Of a stretch of 64,000 bases of DNA, positions 26,285 through 35,416 are shown piece after piece (position 1 is the stretch's first letter; every line of letters starts with the position of its first letter). This DNA comes from Diaphorobacter sp. HDW4B. GTDB taxonomy: Bacteria > Pseudomonadota > Gammaproteobacteria > Burkholderiales > Burkholderiaceae_C. The stretch is from assembly GCF_011305535.1 (NCBI RefSeq), contig NZ_CP049905.1:3842001-3906000 (forward strand), given 5' to 3'. The notes beneath the pieces are model-generated. The model worked only from the letters and a program-made list of their open reading frames with translations, did not search any database and was not told the DNA's origin. The translations under genes were made by a program, and so were the position numbers.

Positions 26285-28045
26285 TTACAGCACCTCGCTG
26301 GCGAAGTCGGCCAGACGCGAGCGCTCGCCGCGTGCCAAGGTGATGTGACCGCTGTGTGGCCAGCCCTTGAACTTGTCGACCGCGTAGGTCAGGCCCGAGG
26401 AACCCTCGGTCAGGTACGGCGTGTCGATCTGCGCCAGGTTGCCCATGCAGATGATCTTGGTGCCGGGGCCCGCGCGGGTGATCAGTGTCTTCATCTGCTT
26501 GGGCGTCAGGTTCTGCGCTTCGTCGATGATGACGTACTTGTTCAGGAACGTGCGACCACGCATGAAGTTCATGCTCTTGATCTTGATGCGGCTGCGGATC
26601 AGCTCGTTGGTAGCGGCGCGGCCCCATTCGCCGGGATTGCCGCCATCGCCCTTGGCGAGGAACTCGAGGTTGTCGTCGAGCGCGCCCATCCATGGGCCCA
26701 TCTTTTCCTCTTCGGTGCCGGGCAGGAAGCCGATGTCTTCACCGACGCTCACCGTGGCGCGCGTCATGATGATCTCGGTATAGCGGCGCTCGTCGAGCAC
26801 CTGCGTGAGACCGGCGGCCAGCGCCATCAGCGTCTTGCCGGTACCGGCCGTGCCGGTCAGCGTGACGAAGTCGACTTCCGGGTCCATCAGCAGGTTCATT
26901 GCGAAGTTCTGCTCGCGGTTGCGCGTGTTCACGCCCCAGACGGCATTCTTCTGCGAGCCGAAGTCCTTGAGCGTTTCAAGCACGGCCGTCTTGTCGCGGA
27001 TTTCGGAGACGCGCGCGTACAGGCTGGGCTCGCCCGGCGCTTCGAAATACACGAACTGATTGATCATCATCTGAGCCACTTGCGGGCTCGTGACGCGGTA
27101 GTAGGTGTGCGCGCCGCTCTGCCAGCTTTCGACGTTCTTGCCGGCCTTGGACCAGAAGTCCGTGGCCAGTGCGAGCACGCCGGAGTACAGCAGGTCGCCG
27201 TCTTCCAGTGTCTTGTCGTTCTGATAATCCTCGGCATCCAGACCCAGTGCGCGCGCCTTCACGCGCATGTTGATGTCCTTGGAGACCAGCACCACTTCGC
27301 GCGGTGCGTACTGCTGGCGCAGCGCCTCGACCACGCCGAGGATCTGGTTGTCGGCCTTGCCTTGCGGCAGGCTGGATGGCAGCGTGTAGTCCAGCGGCGA
27401 TGTCTGGAAATACAGCTTGCCGTTGGCAGCGCGTTGGCCGGTCGCGTTCAGTTTCAGGCCCAGAACGATGTCTTCGCCATCGGCTGCGGCGAGCGCATCC
27501 AGCGTGCGGCTGACCTGGCGACCATTGCGCGCGACTTCCGTCATGCCCTTCTTGTGACCGTCGAGCTCTTCGAGCACGATCATCGGCAGGAAGATGTCGT
27601 GTTCCTCGAAGCGGAACAGGCTGGTCGGATCGTGCAGCAGAACGTTCGTGTCGAGCACGAACATTTTCTTGGGACCGGTGCTGCGCGTTGGGCGCGTCTT
27701 GGCCTTGTTGACGGGAGTGGCTTTGGTGGCCGCCGCCGCTGGTTGGCTTGGAGCGCTCTTGGCGACCACGGCGGAGGTGGGGGCTGGCTCGGGTGCGGCC
27801 TTGGCCGTGCTGGTTTGTGCCGCTTTGGCGGTTGTGCGCTTGGGCGCGGCAGTGGCTGGAGTCGTTTTCTTGCGCGAGCGCGACGCAGTGGCCGCTACGG
27901 GTGCCGTGTCGGGCTGAGCGAAGTTGTCAACAATTGACTCCGTTGTGGTGTCGGTCTCATTGGCGCTCGCGGATGCTGCGCTTGGGCGAAAGGCTTCGGG
28001 AGAGAGCAGCGCCGCGCGCTTGGTCGGTGCAGGTGGCAGGGGCAT
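26285..28045 (-). CDS. PhoH-family ATPase with PIN domain (PhoH2 type)
   Basis: A 586-residue PIN-PhoH fusion, a family linked to RNA unwinding and cleavage. After a roughly 125-residue Ala/Lys/Thr/Pro-rich disordered extension comes a PIN nuclease domain (KKMFVLDTNVLLHDP with the catalytic Asp, then IVLEELDGHKKG). Next is a PhoH ATPase domain with Walker A (GTAGTGKT), VSVGEDIGFLPG and Walker B (YVIIDEAQNLTPKQMK). The N-terminal extension is unusually basic and may bind RNA. It is in a unit with the downstream membrane coiled-coil gene. Confidence 0.92.
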   Translation of the reverse strand: MPLPPAPTKRAALLSPEAFRPSAASASANETDTTTESIVDNFAQPDTAPVAATASRSRKKTTPATAAPKRTTAKAAQTSTAKAAPEPAPTSAVVAKSAPSQPAAAATKATPVNKAKTRPTRSTGPKKMFVLDTNVLLHDPTSLFRFEEHDIFLPMIVLEELDGHKKGMTEVARNGRQVSRTLDALAAADGEDIVLGLKLNATGQRAANGKLYFQTSPLDYTLPSSLPQGKADNQILGVVEALRQQYAPREVVLVSKDINMRVKARALGLDAEDYQNDKTLEDGDLLYSGVLALATDFWSKAGKNVESWQSGAHTYYRVTSPQVAQMMINQFVYFEAPGEPSLYARVSEIRDKTAVLETLKDFGSQKNAVWGVNTRNREQNFAMNLLMDPEVDFVTLTGTAGTGKTLMALAAGLTQVLDERRYTEIIMTRATVSVGEDIGFLPGTEEEKMGPWMGALDDNLEFLAKGDGGNPGEWGRAATNELIRSRIKIKSMNFMRGRTFLNKYVIIDEAQNLTPKQMKTLITRAGPGTKIICMGNLAQIDTPYLTEGSSGLTYAVDKFKGWPHSGHITLARGERSRLADFASEVL

Positions 28046-28090
28046 GGTTCTAAAAGCCTCGCTAACAAAGGAACTCAGGGAACTTCAGAA

Positions 28091-28125
28091 AAGCAAAAAG
28101 CCGCCTAGGAAACCCGGGCGGCTTT
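28091..28125 (-). terminator. Rho-independent terminator of bcp
   Basis: AAAGCCGCC (28097-28105) and GGCGGCTTT (28117-28125) form a 9-bp stem. On the minus strand it ends in TTTTTGCTTTTC. It lies between bcp and phoH. Confidence 0.85.
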
Positions 28126-28211
28126 CGAATCTGGAGTGCGCGTTTCTGAAAATCAATGGCATTGACCCATTATGCACACTCGTTGTGATGCTTTGAAACA
28201 AGCGTTGGTTT

Positions 28212-28700
28212 TCAGGCCGCTTTCTTGTCCTGCACCTTGATGGCCTTGACGGCCTTGAGCACGTCGTCCACGTGACCGGGAACCTTCAGGCCGCGCCACT
28301 CCTGGAGCAGCAGACCATCGGGGCCGACCAGGAAGGTCGAGCGCTCGATGCCCTTGACCTTCTTGCCGTACATGATCTTGTTCTTGACCACGCCGAACAT
28401 ATGGCACATTTTTTCTTCGGTATCTGCAATCAGCTCGAACGGCAGCTCCAGCTTTTCCTTGAAGTCGTCGTGCGACTTCATGTTGTCGCGCGAGACGCCG
28501 AACACTGCCGCACCCGCCTTGACAAAATCTTTGTACTTGTCGCGGAATTGCATTGCTTCCGTGGTACAACCGGGCGTATTGTCCTTGGGGTAAAAATACA
28601 GGATCAGAATCTGGCCCAGATGCGAGGCGTTGGATACCTTGATTCCGCCAGTCGCGTTGGCTTCAAATTCTGGAAGGGGTTTGTTGACAACGATCGCCAT
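28212..28700 (-). CDS. bcp: Thioredoxin-dependent peroxiredoxin, Bcp/PrxQ type
   Basis: Bcp reduces hydroperoxides using a peroxidatic cysteine. The 162-residue protein has that residue at Cys45 in YPKDNTPGCTTEA. The usual nearby resolving cysteine five residues later is replaced by Met50. Cys99 (EEKMCHMFGV) is the probable resolving residue, as in PrxQ proteins that form the disulfide with the third helix. I start at the ATG at 28700; a TTG at 28709 is less likely. It has its own promoter and terminator. Confidence 0.95.
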   Translation of the reverse strand: MAIVVNKPLPEFEANATGGIKVSNASHLGQILILYFYPKDNTPGCTTEAMQFRDKYKDFVKAGAAVFGVSRDNMKSHDDFKEKLELPFELIADTEEKMCHMFGVVKNKIMYGKKVKGIERSTFLVGPDGLLLQEWRGLKVPGHVDDVLKAVKAIKVQDKKAA

Positions 28701-28791
28701 GGCACTCAATCTCTCAGGATGTAGTCGTTGAAAAGTCGGGAGCGTTTGGGTTTATTGCTCTTATGGGAAAGTCCCCCGACGACAACCCAAT

Positions 28792-28820
28792 ATTTTACCC
28801 TGATTCCCTCATTTTTGCCA
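28792..28820 (-). promoter_or_regulatory. Predicted promoter of bcp
   Basis: On the minus strand TGGCAA, a 17-base spacer and TAAAAT lie about 92 bases above the bcp ATG. The -10 is strong (5 of 6), the -35 weak. Confidence 0.45.
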
Positions 28821-28851
28821 GCTATCACCATTGTTGTGTGATAAGTATTGC

Positions 28852-29229
28852 CTATGCCTCTTTTTCGAGCAGCAAAGCGGCAATCACATGGCGTCCTTCA
28901 CCGGCCAGAATGTTATAGGTACGGCAGGCTGCCTGGGTGTTCATGGACTCCAGCCCGAGGCGTTTGGCCATCAGCGGGGCAAGCCATGCCGGGGGCGGAA
29001 AACGGTTCTTCTGACCGCTGCCGAAAATCACCACTTCGGCGCCAAGGTCGGCCAGTTGGGCAAAGTGCTCGGGCGTCAGGTCTTCGAAGCGCTCGCAGTT
29101 CCATTCGATGCGTTCGCCCTTGGAGCTGATGATCACGCTTTTGCGAAATTCTTCCTTGTCGATCGACACCCAACCCGGGCCGTAGCCGCTGATGGTCTGT
29201 ACGTCAAAGCGGTCGGCATGCAGTTTCAT
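28852..29229 (-). CDS. Mth938-like domain protein (DUF498)
   Basis: A 125-residue protein of the Mth938/NDUFAF3-like fold. It has the recognisable ISGYGPGWVSIDKEEFRKSVII, EVVIFGSGQKNRFP and GLESMNTQAACRTYNILAGEGRHV segments. Its mitochondrial relatives help assemble respiratory complex I, but the bacterial role is not settled. I start at the ATG at 29229; the upstream part of the frame is not family-like. It is divergent from alaA across 143 bases. Confidence 0.88.
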   Translation of the reverse strand: MKLHADRFDVQTISGYGPGWVSIDKEEFRKSVIISSKGERIEWNCERFEDLTPEHFAQLADLGAEVVIFGSGQKNRFPPPAWLAPLMAKRLGLESMNTQAACRTYNILAGEGRHVIAALLLEKEA

Positions 29230-29372
29230 GGAGTCTCTCGCGATCAGATGCGCGCACGCGATGGGCAAATAAAGGTTTTGCGAGACGCGGCGCTGGGGGA
29301 ACTGTGCTTAAATTATAGGTTTCGCCGGGGCGCGGGCGCGCTTCGGGTGCTTTCACTGCCATTATTCCTGCC

Positions 29373-30686
29373 ATGAAACCCGTTCAAAAATCTGCCAAGT
29401 TAGCCAACGTCTGTTATGACATCCGCGGGCCGATCATGGACGCGGCGAAGAAGATGGAGGAAGACGGCCAGAAGATCATCAAGCTCAACATCGGCAATCT
29501 GGCGGTGTTCGGCTTCGACGCTCCCGAGGAAATCCAGCAGGACATGATCCGCAACCTGCCCACCTCGGCGGGTTATTCCGACAGCAAGGGCATCTTTGCC
29601 GCTCGCAAGGCGGTGATGCATGAAACCCAGAAGCAAGGAATTACAGGCGTTACTCTGGATGACATCTATCTGGGCAACGGTGCTTCCGAGCTGATCAGCC
29701 TGGCCACCAACGCGCTGCTCGACGACGGCGACGAGCTGCTGCTGCCAGCCCCCGACTATCCGCTGTGGACGGCGGTGACCAGCCTCTCCGGCGGCACGCC
29801 CGTGCACTACATGTGCGATGAGAGCAATGGCTGGATGCCCGACATCGAAGACATCCGCCGCAAGGTCACGCCGCGCACCAAGGGCATCGTGGTGATCAAC
29901 CCGAACAACCCGACCGGCGCGCTCTACAGCAAGGAACTGCTGCTGCAGATCGTCGAGATCGCACGCGAGCACAGTCTCGTGATTTTCGCCGACGAGGTGT
30001 ACGACAAGGTCCTCTACGACGACGCCAAGCACACGCCGCTCGGCAGCCTGTCGGCCGACGTGCTGACGCTGACCTTCAATTCGCTGTCCAAGGCCTACCG
30101 CAGTTGCGGCTATCGCGCTGGCTGGATGGTGGTCTCGGGCGACAAGAAGGCGGCCAAGGATTACATCGAGGGTCTGAACATGCTCTCGAACATGCGTCTG
30201 TGCGCCAACGTGCCCGGCCAATGGGCGGTGCAGACGGCGCTCGGCGGTCACCAGAGCATCAACGAGCTGATCTGCGAAGGCGGTCGCCTGCGCATTCAGC
30301 GCGATCTGGCCTGGGAACTGATCAACGCGATTCCCGGCGTGTCGTGCGTGAAGCCGCAGGGCGCGCTCTACATGTTCCCGCGCCTTGATCCCGAGGTCTA
30401 TCCGATCAAGGACGATCAGGAATTTTTCCTCGAAGTGCTGCAGGAAACCAAGGTCATGTTGGTGCAGGGCACGGGCTTCAACTGGCCGCATCCCGACCAC
30501 TTCCGCATCGTCTTCCTGCCGCACGAGGCCGACCTGCGCGCGGCCATCAGCCGTCTGGCCACCTTCCTGCAGAAGTACCGCCAGCGCCACGGCACGGACA
30601 AGTTGCGCAGCGTGGCTCCTGTCGTTCCTGCCGCTGCGGCAGCACCTGCCAAGGCAGCCAAGGGCGCCAAGGAACAGGCCGCCTGA
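29373..30686 (+). CDS. alaA: Alanine aminotransferase AlaA-type (class I/II PLP)
   Basis: A fold-type I transaminase closely resembling E. coli AlaA, which makes alanine from pyruvate and glutamate. The 437-residue protein starts with the AlaA-like SAKLANVCYDIRGPI. It has INPNNPTGALYSKELL, IFADEVYDKVLYDDA, the PLP lysine in NSLSKAYRSCGYRAGWM, and the FNWPHPDHFRIVFLP arginine motif. It carries an Ala/Lys-rich tail of about 35 residues beyond the usual end. It lies upstream of hom and thrC but is separated from them by a strong terminator. Confidence 0.92.
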   Translation: MKPVQKSAKLANVCYDIRGPIMDAAKKMEEDGQKIIKLNIGNLAVFGFDAPEEIQQDMIRNLPTSAGYSDSKGIFAARKAVMHETQKQGITGVTLDDIYLGNGASELISLATNALLDDGDELLLPAPDYPLWTAVTSLSGGTPVHYMCDESNGWMPDIEDIRRKVTPRTKGIVVINPNNPTGALYSKELLLQIVEIAREHSLVIFADEVYDKVLYDDAKHTPLGSLSADVLTLTFNSLSKAYRSCGYRAGWMVVSGDKKAAKDYIEGLNMLSNMRLCANVPGQWAVQTALGGHQSINELICEGGRLRIQRDLAWELINAIPGVSCVKPQGALYMFPRLDPEVYPIKDDQEFFLEVLQETKVMLVQGTGFNWPHPDHFRIVFLPHEADLRAAISRLATFLQKYRQRHGTDKLRSVAPVVPAAAAAPAKAAKGAKEQAA

Positions 30687-30701
30687 TTTTTGTTTTCCCT
30701 T

Positions 30702-30748
30702 ACTGCACGCGCACATTGTTTGAGGGGCGCGTGCAGCCCTTTTGACTG
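30702..30748 (+). terminator. Rho-independent terminator between alaA and hom
   Basis: CTGCACGCGC and GCGCGTGCAG form a perfect 10-bp stem with a loop of about 14 bases. CCCTTTTG follows, in the 77-base alaA-hom gap. Confidence 0.8.
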
Positions 30749-30763
30749 ACTGAAAACTCGTAT

Positions 30764-32098
30764 ATGAAACCGATCCAGGTAGGCCTGTTGGGCATTGGCA
30801 CTGTGGGTAGCGGCACGTTCAATGTGCTGGCACGCAATCAAGATGAGATTCGCCGCCGTGCGGGTCGTGGCATTGAGATTTCCATGGTGGCTGACCTGGA
30901 CACGGCACGCGCCAAGTCCGTTGTGGGCGACAAGGTCAAGGTGGTGGGCGACGCGCGTGAAGTGATCGCCAATCCCGAGATCGACGTGGTGGTCGAGCTG
31001 ATCGGCGGCTACGGCATCGCCAAGGCGCTGGTACTCGAAGCGATTGCCGCTGGCAAGCATGTGGTCACCGCCAACAAGGCGCTGCTGGCCGTGCACGGCA
31101 CTGAAATCTTCAAGGCGGCTGCCGAGAAGGGCGTGATCGTGGCCTACGAAGCGGCCGTGGCCGGTGGCATTCCGATCATCAAGGCGCTGCGCGAAGGCCT
31201 GACCGCCAACCAGATCCAGTGGGTCGCCGGCATCATCAACGGCACGACCAACTTCATCCTCTCCGAGATGCGCGACAAGGGCCTCGATTTCAGCGTGGTG
31301 CTGAAGGAAGCACAGCGCCTTGGCTACGCCGAAGCGGATCCGACCTTCGACATCGAAGGTGTGGACGCCGCGCACAAGGCCACGCTGATGAGCTCGATCG
31401 CATTCGGTATCCCGGTGCAGTTCGACAAGGCTTACGTGGAAGGCATCACCAAGCTGGCTGCTGCCGACATCAAGTACGCCGAGCAACTGGGCTACCGCAT
31501 CAAGCTGCTGGGCATTACCAAACGCACGGACAAGGGCATCGAGTTGCGCGTGCACCCGTCGCTCGTGCCATCCAAGCGTCTGATCGCCAACGTCGAAGGC
31601 GCGATGAACGCGGTCGTCGTGAATGGCGATGCCGTGGGCACCACGCTGTACTACGGCAAGGGCGCTGGCTCCGAGCCGACCGCTTCCGCCGTGATCGCCG
31701 ATCTGGTCGACATCGCGCGTCTGCACGACGCCGACCCTGCACACCGCGTGCCACCGCTCGCGTTCCAGTCGAGCTCGCTGGCCGCTGCCGGTGGCGAACT
31801 GCCGGTGCTGCCGATGGCCGACGTGGTCACCAGCTACTACCTGCGCATTCGCGTGTCCGACGAAGCGGGTGTGCTCGCCAAGATCACCGGCCTGCTTGCC
31901 AATGCAGGCATCAGCATCGACGCCGTGCTGCAGCGCGAAGCCGATGAGGTGGGCGGCGAAGGATCGACCCAGACCGACCTGATCATCCTCACGCACGACA
32001 CGCGCGAAGGCGACATGGACAAGGCGCTGGCCGAAATCCAGGGTCTGCCCACCGTGCTGGCTCCGATCAATCGCATCCGCAAGGAAGAACTGAACTGA
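30764..32098 (+). CDS. hom: Homoserine dehydrogenase
   Basis: Hom reduces aspartate semialdehyde to homoserine, the first step toward threonine and methionine. The 444-residue monofunctional enzyme has the N-terminal NAD(P) loop (VGLLGIGTVGSGTFN), the TANKALLAVHG motif, catalytic-domain segments GIINGTTNFILSEM and LGYAEADPTFDIEGVDAAHKA, and a C-terminal ACT domain (about 355-435) for threonine feedback. No leader peptide is visible upstream. Twelve bases separate it from thrC. Confidence 0.97.
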   Translation: MKPIQVGLLGIGTVGSGTFNVLARNQDEIRRRAGRGIEISMVADLDTARAKSVVGDKVKVVGDAREVIANPEIDVVVELIGGYGIAKALVLEAIAAGKHVVTANKALLAVHGTEIFKAAAEKGVIVAYEAAVAGGIPIIKALREGLTANQIQWVAGIINGTTNFILSEMRDKGLDFSVVLKEAQRLGYAEADPTFDIEGVDAAHKATLMSSIAFGIPVQFDKAYVEGITKLAAADIKYAEQLGYRIKLLGITKRTDKGIELRVHPSLVPSKRLIANVEGAMNAVVVNGDAVGTTLYYGKGAGSEPTASAVIADLVDIARLHDADPAHRVPPLAFQSSSLAAAGGELPVLPMADVVTSYYLRIRVSDEAGVLAKITGLLANAGISIDAVLQREADEVGGEGSTQTDLIILTHDTREGDMDKALAEIQGLPTVLAPINRIRKEELN

Positions 32099-32110
32099 GG
32101 CGCTGCTGAC

Positions 32111-33541
32111 ATGCTGTACCTATCGACTCGCGGTCATGCGGACCGCAAGCGCTTTTGCGACATCCTGCTCGAAGGCTTGGCTCCGGACGGTGGCCTGTAT
32201 CTGCCCGTGAGCTATCCGCAGATCGACGATGCCAAGCTGACGCAACTGCGCGATGTCTACAAGAACCAGGGCTATGCCGCGCTGGCCTTCGAGATCCTGT
32301 CGCTCTACATCGACGACATCCCAGCCGCTGACCTGAAGGCACTCTGCGCCAAGACCTACACCAAGGAAGTCTTCGGCACCGAGGCCATCGTTCCGGTGCG
32401 CAAGCTCGGCGATGACGGTCTGCTGATCGAGGCGCTCTCCAACGGTCCCACTCTCGCGTTCAAGGACATGGCGATGCAGTTGCTCGGCAACCTGTTCGAA
32501 TACGAACTGGCGCGCCGCAGCGAAGAGCTGAACATCCTCGGCGCAACCAGTGGCGACACGGGCAGCGCGGCCGAATACGCGATGCGCGGCAAGAAAGGCG
32601 TGCGCGTCTTCATGACCAGCCCGAACGGCCGCATGAGCCCGTTCCAGCAGGCGCAGATGTTCAGTCTGCAGGACGAGAACATCCACAACATCGCCATCGA
32701 CGGCGTGTTCGACGACTGCCAGGACATCGTCAAGGCGGTGTCGAACGACCACGCTTTCAAGGCCAAGTACAAGATCGGCACGGTCAACTCGATCAACTGG
32801 GCGCGTCTGCTCGCGCAGGTCGTGTACTACTTCGCCGGTTATCTGCAGGCCACGAAGAGCAATGCCGACAAGGTGAGCTTCACCGTGCCGAGCGGCAACT
32901 TCGGCAACATCTGCGCGGGCCATGTGGCGCGCCAGATGGGCCTGCCGATCGCCAAGCTGGTGGTGGCCACCAACGAGAACGACGTGCTCGACGAGTTCTT
33001 CCGCACGGGCGTCTACCAGGTGCGTGGCTCGGCCAACACCTACGAGACATCGAGCCCGTCGATGGACATCTCCAAGGCCAGCAATTTCGAGCGTTTCGTG
33101 TTCGATCTGGTGGGCCGCGACGGTGCGCGTCTGAAGCAACTGTTCGCTGAAGGCGTGGGCCAGCAAGGCCAATTCGATCTGAGCGCCGATCCGGCATTCA
33201 AGGACGCTGCGGTCAAGTACGGCTTTGAAAGCGGCAAGAGCACGCACGCCGATCGCCTTGCGACCATCAAGGACACGTACGAGCGCTTTGGCGACATGAT
33301 CGACACCCACACCGCCGACGGCGTGAAGGTGGCGCGCGAGCATCTGCAAAAGGGCACGCCGATGATCGTGCTGGAGACCGCTTTGCCGATCAAGTTCGCA
33401 GCGACCATCGAAGAAGCGCTGGGCCGCGAGCCCGATCGTCCGGCCAAGTTCGACGGCATCGAAGCCCTGCCCAAGCGCGTGGTGGTGATGCAGTCCGACG
33501 TGCAGACGGTCAAGGACTACATTGCCGAACACTGCCAGTAA
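32111..33541 (+). CDS. thrC: Threonine synthase
   Basis: ThrC converts O-phosphohomoserine to threonine with PLP. The 476-residue protein has the PLP lysine in GPTLAFKDMAMQ, the GATSGDTGSAAEYAM motif, and the phosphate-binding VPSGNFGNICAG. It belongs to the long (E. coli/yeast-like) ThrC type. Co-transcribed with hom and followed by a terminator. thrB is not in the window. Confidence 0.97.
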   Translation: MLYLSTRGHADRKRFCDILLEGLAPDGGLYLPVSYPQIDDAKLTQLRDVYKNQGYAALAFEILSLYIDDIPAADLKALCAKTYTKEVFGTEAIVPVRKLGDDGLLIEALSNGPTLAFKDMAMQLLGNLFEYELARRSEELNILGATSGDTGSAAEYAMRGKKGVRVFMTSPNGRMSPFQQAQMFSLQDENIHNIAIDGVFDDCQDIVKAVSNDHAFKAKYKIGTVNSINWARLLAQVVYYFAGYLQATKSNADKVSFTVPSGNFGNICAGHVARQMGLPIAKLVVATNENDVLDEFFRTGVYQVRGSANTYETSSPSMDISKASNFERFVFDLVGRDGARLKQLFAEGVGQQGQFDLSADPAFKDAAVKYGFESGKSTHADRLATIKDTYERFGDMIDTHTADGVKVAREHLQKGTPMIVLETALPIKFAATIEEALGREPDRPAKFDGIEALPKRVVVMQSDVQTVKDYIAEHCQ

Positions 33542-33559
33542 TCGGCGGTGACAATGGAG

Positions 33560-33598
33560 CCGGCGCTTGCTTTTTGGCATGCGCCGGTTTGCTTTTTA
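33560..33598 (+). terminator. Rho-independent terminator after thrC
   Basis: CCGGCGC (33560-33566) and GCGCCGG (33581-33587) form a 7-bp stem, followed by TTTGCTTTTT. It lies between thrC and mobB. Confidence 0.75.
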
Positions 33599-33617
33599 TG
33601 GGGCTGGTGAAAGAAGA

Positions 33618-34184
33618 ATGAAGGCCATCGGTTTTGCAGGCTACTCGGGCGCGGGAAAGACGACCGTGCTCGAGCAGATCATCCGCGTGCTGCGCGAGCG
33701 CGGTATGCGCGTTTCGGTGGTCAAGCACGCGCACCACGATGTCGATGTCGATGTGCCCGGCAAGGACAGTTGGCGGCATCGCAAGGCGGGTGCATTCGAG
33801 GTGCTGCTGGTGACCGAAAAACGCATGGCCCTGATGCGCGAATTCGAAGCGCCGCGCCTTGATCTTTCGGTGCACGAAATGCTGGCCGAGTTGGACCCGT
33901 CGGTGGACTGGGTCATCGTCGAAGGCTTCAAACAAAGCGAGCTTCCCAAGATCGAAATCTGGCGCGAGCCTGCAGCAGGCGACAAGCCGCGCACGCTGCG
34001 CTATCCCGAAGATGCGGCCATTCAGGCGGTTGCCACCGATGATCCGGGTTGCCTGCCGCGTGACTGCACTTTGCCCGTGCTCGATCTGAACGATCCCGCG
34101 AAAATAGTGGAATGGATGCTCGCGAACGGCGCGCGTTTCGAATACGCGTCGACCCCGCCCAACAATCAGGAGAACCCGCTTTGA
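33618..34184 (+). CDS. mobB: Molybdopterin-guanine dinucleotide biosynthesis adaptor MobB
   Basis: MobB is a P-loop GTPase that assists attachment of GMP to molybdopterin. The 188-residue protein has Walker A at residues 8-15 (GYSGAGKT), KHAHHDVDVDVPGKDSWRHRKAGA, and the DWVIVEGFKQSELPKIEI motif. The ATG at 33618 is preceded by a GAAAGAAGA site. Its stop overlaps the moeA start, making mobB-moeA-moaD one coupled unit. Confidence 0.95.
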   Translation: MKAIGFAGYSGAGKTTVLEQIIRVLRERGMRVSVVKHAHHDVDVDVPGKDSWRHRKAGAFEVLLVTEKRMALMREFEAPRLDLSVHEMLAELDPSVDWVIVEGFKQSELPKIEIWREPAAGDKPRTLRYPEDAAIQAVATDDPGCLPRDCTLPVLDLNDPAKIVEWMLANGARFEYASTPPNNQENPL

Positions 34185-35416
34185 ACAAGCCCCATCTCAT
34201 GTCCATGGACGACGCTTTGGCGGCCGTGCTCGCGCAGGCCGCGCGCGTCGATGCATTCGACACGCTGGACACCTTCGATGCCGACGGCCGCGTGCTGTGG
34301 GCCGATGCGGTGTCCGATCTGCAGGTGCCACCGCTCGACAATTCCGCCATGGATGGCTATGCCGTGCGCTGCGCCGACATCACCGAAGCAGGCGTGCTGC
34401 TGCCCGTGAGCCAGCGCATTGCGGCGGGGCAGGTGGGCGAGCCGCTGGCGGCAGGAACGGCTGCGCGCATCTTCACCGGCGCGCCTGTGCCGCCCGGCGC
34501 GGACGCCATCGTCATGCAGGAAGACACCGAGTCGGTCGATGGCCGAGTGCGCATCACCGCCGTGCCAAGGGCCGAGCAATGGATTCGCCGTGCGGGCGAG
34601 GACATCGCCAAAGGCAGCACGATTCTCAAGGCCGGGACGCGTCTGAATCCCGCCGCATTGGGCCTGCTTGCCAGCATCGGTCTTGGCAAGGTGCAGGTGG
34701 CCCGCAAGCCGCGCGTGGCCATATTCTCGACGGGGGACGAACTGGTCATGCCGGGCGATGTGCTTCCGAAGGACATGCCACCTGGATCGATCTACAACAG
34801 CAACCGTTTCTTCCTGCGCGCGCTGCTCATGCGGCTGGGCTGCGAGGTGAACGATTGCGGCATCGTGCCGGACAACCGCGAGGCCACCCTCAAGGTGATG
34901 CAGGACGCTGCGGCGGGCAATGACCTGATCGTCTCCACCGCAGGCGTGTCGGTGGGCGAGGAAGACCATGTGAAGCCCGCCGTCGAGCAACTGGGCGAGC
35001 TGAATCTCTGGAAGATTTCGATGAAGCCGGGCAAGCCCTTCGCGTTCGGCAAGGTGCGCCGTGAAGCAGGCAGCAGCGCGCATTTCATGGGCCTGCCGGG
35101 CAATCCGGTGTCGAGTTTCGTGACCTTTCTGATGATGGTGCGTCCGTTCGTGCTGCGTCTGCAGGGCGTGGAAAACGTGGCTCCGCGTGCGCTGTACGCC
35201 CCCGCTGATTTCGACTTGAAGAAGCCCGATGCGCGCCGCGAATTTCTGCGTGTGCGCCTGAACGAACAGGGTGCGCTGGAACTGTTCGGTAACCAGAGTT
35301 CGGGCGTGCTCACATCGGCTGTGTGGGGTGATGGACTGGTCGACAATCCCGCGATGAACATCGTGAAGAAGGGCGATGTGGTGCGCTTCATCCCCATGTC
35401 GGAACTGCTGCAATGA
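34181..35416 (+). CDS. moeA: Molybdopterin molybdenumtransferase
   Basis: MoeA inserts molybdate into adenylated molybdopterin. I call 411 residues from a TTG at 34181, which overlaps the mobB stop as TTGA and has a well-placed AGGAG eight bases upstream. An ATG at 34199 is the alternative. Family motifs are PPLDNSAMDGYAV, the IFTGAPVPPGADAIVMQEDTE segment, IFSTGDELVMPG, the STAGVSVGEEDHVK loop and MGLPGNPVSSFVTF. Full length. Confidence 0.95.
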   Translation: MNKPHLMSMDDALAAVLAQAARVDAFDTLDTFDADGRVLWADAVSDLQVPPLDNSAMDGYAVRCADITEAGVLLPVSQRIAAGQVGEPLAAGTAARIFTGAPVPPGADAIVMQEDTESVDGRVRITAVPRAEQWIRRAGEDIAKGSTILKAGTRLNPAALGLLASIGLGKVQVARKPRVAIFSTGDELVMPGDVLPKDMPPGSIYNSNRFFLRALLMRLGCEVNDCGIVPDNREATLKVMQDAAAGNDLIVSTAGVSVGEEDHVKPAVEQLGELNLWKISMKPGKPFAFGKVRREAGSSAHFMGLPGNPVSSFVTFLMMVRPFVLRLQGVENVAPRALYAPADFDLKKPDARREFLRVRLNEQGALELFGNQSSGVLTSAVWGDGLVDNPAMNIVKKGDVVRFIPMSELLQ

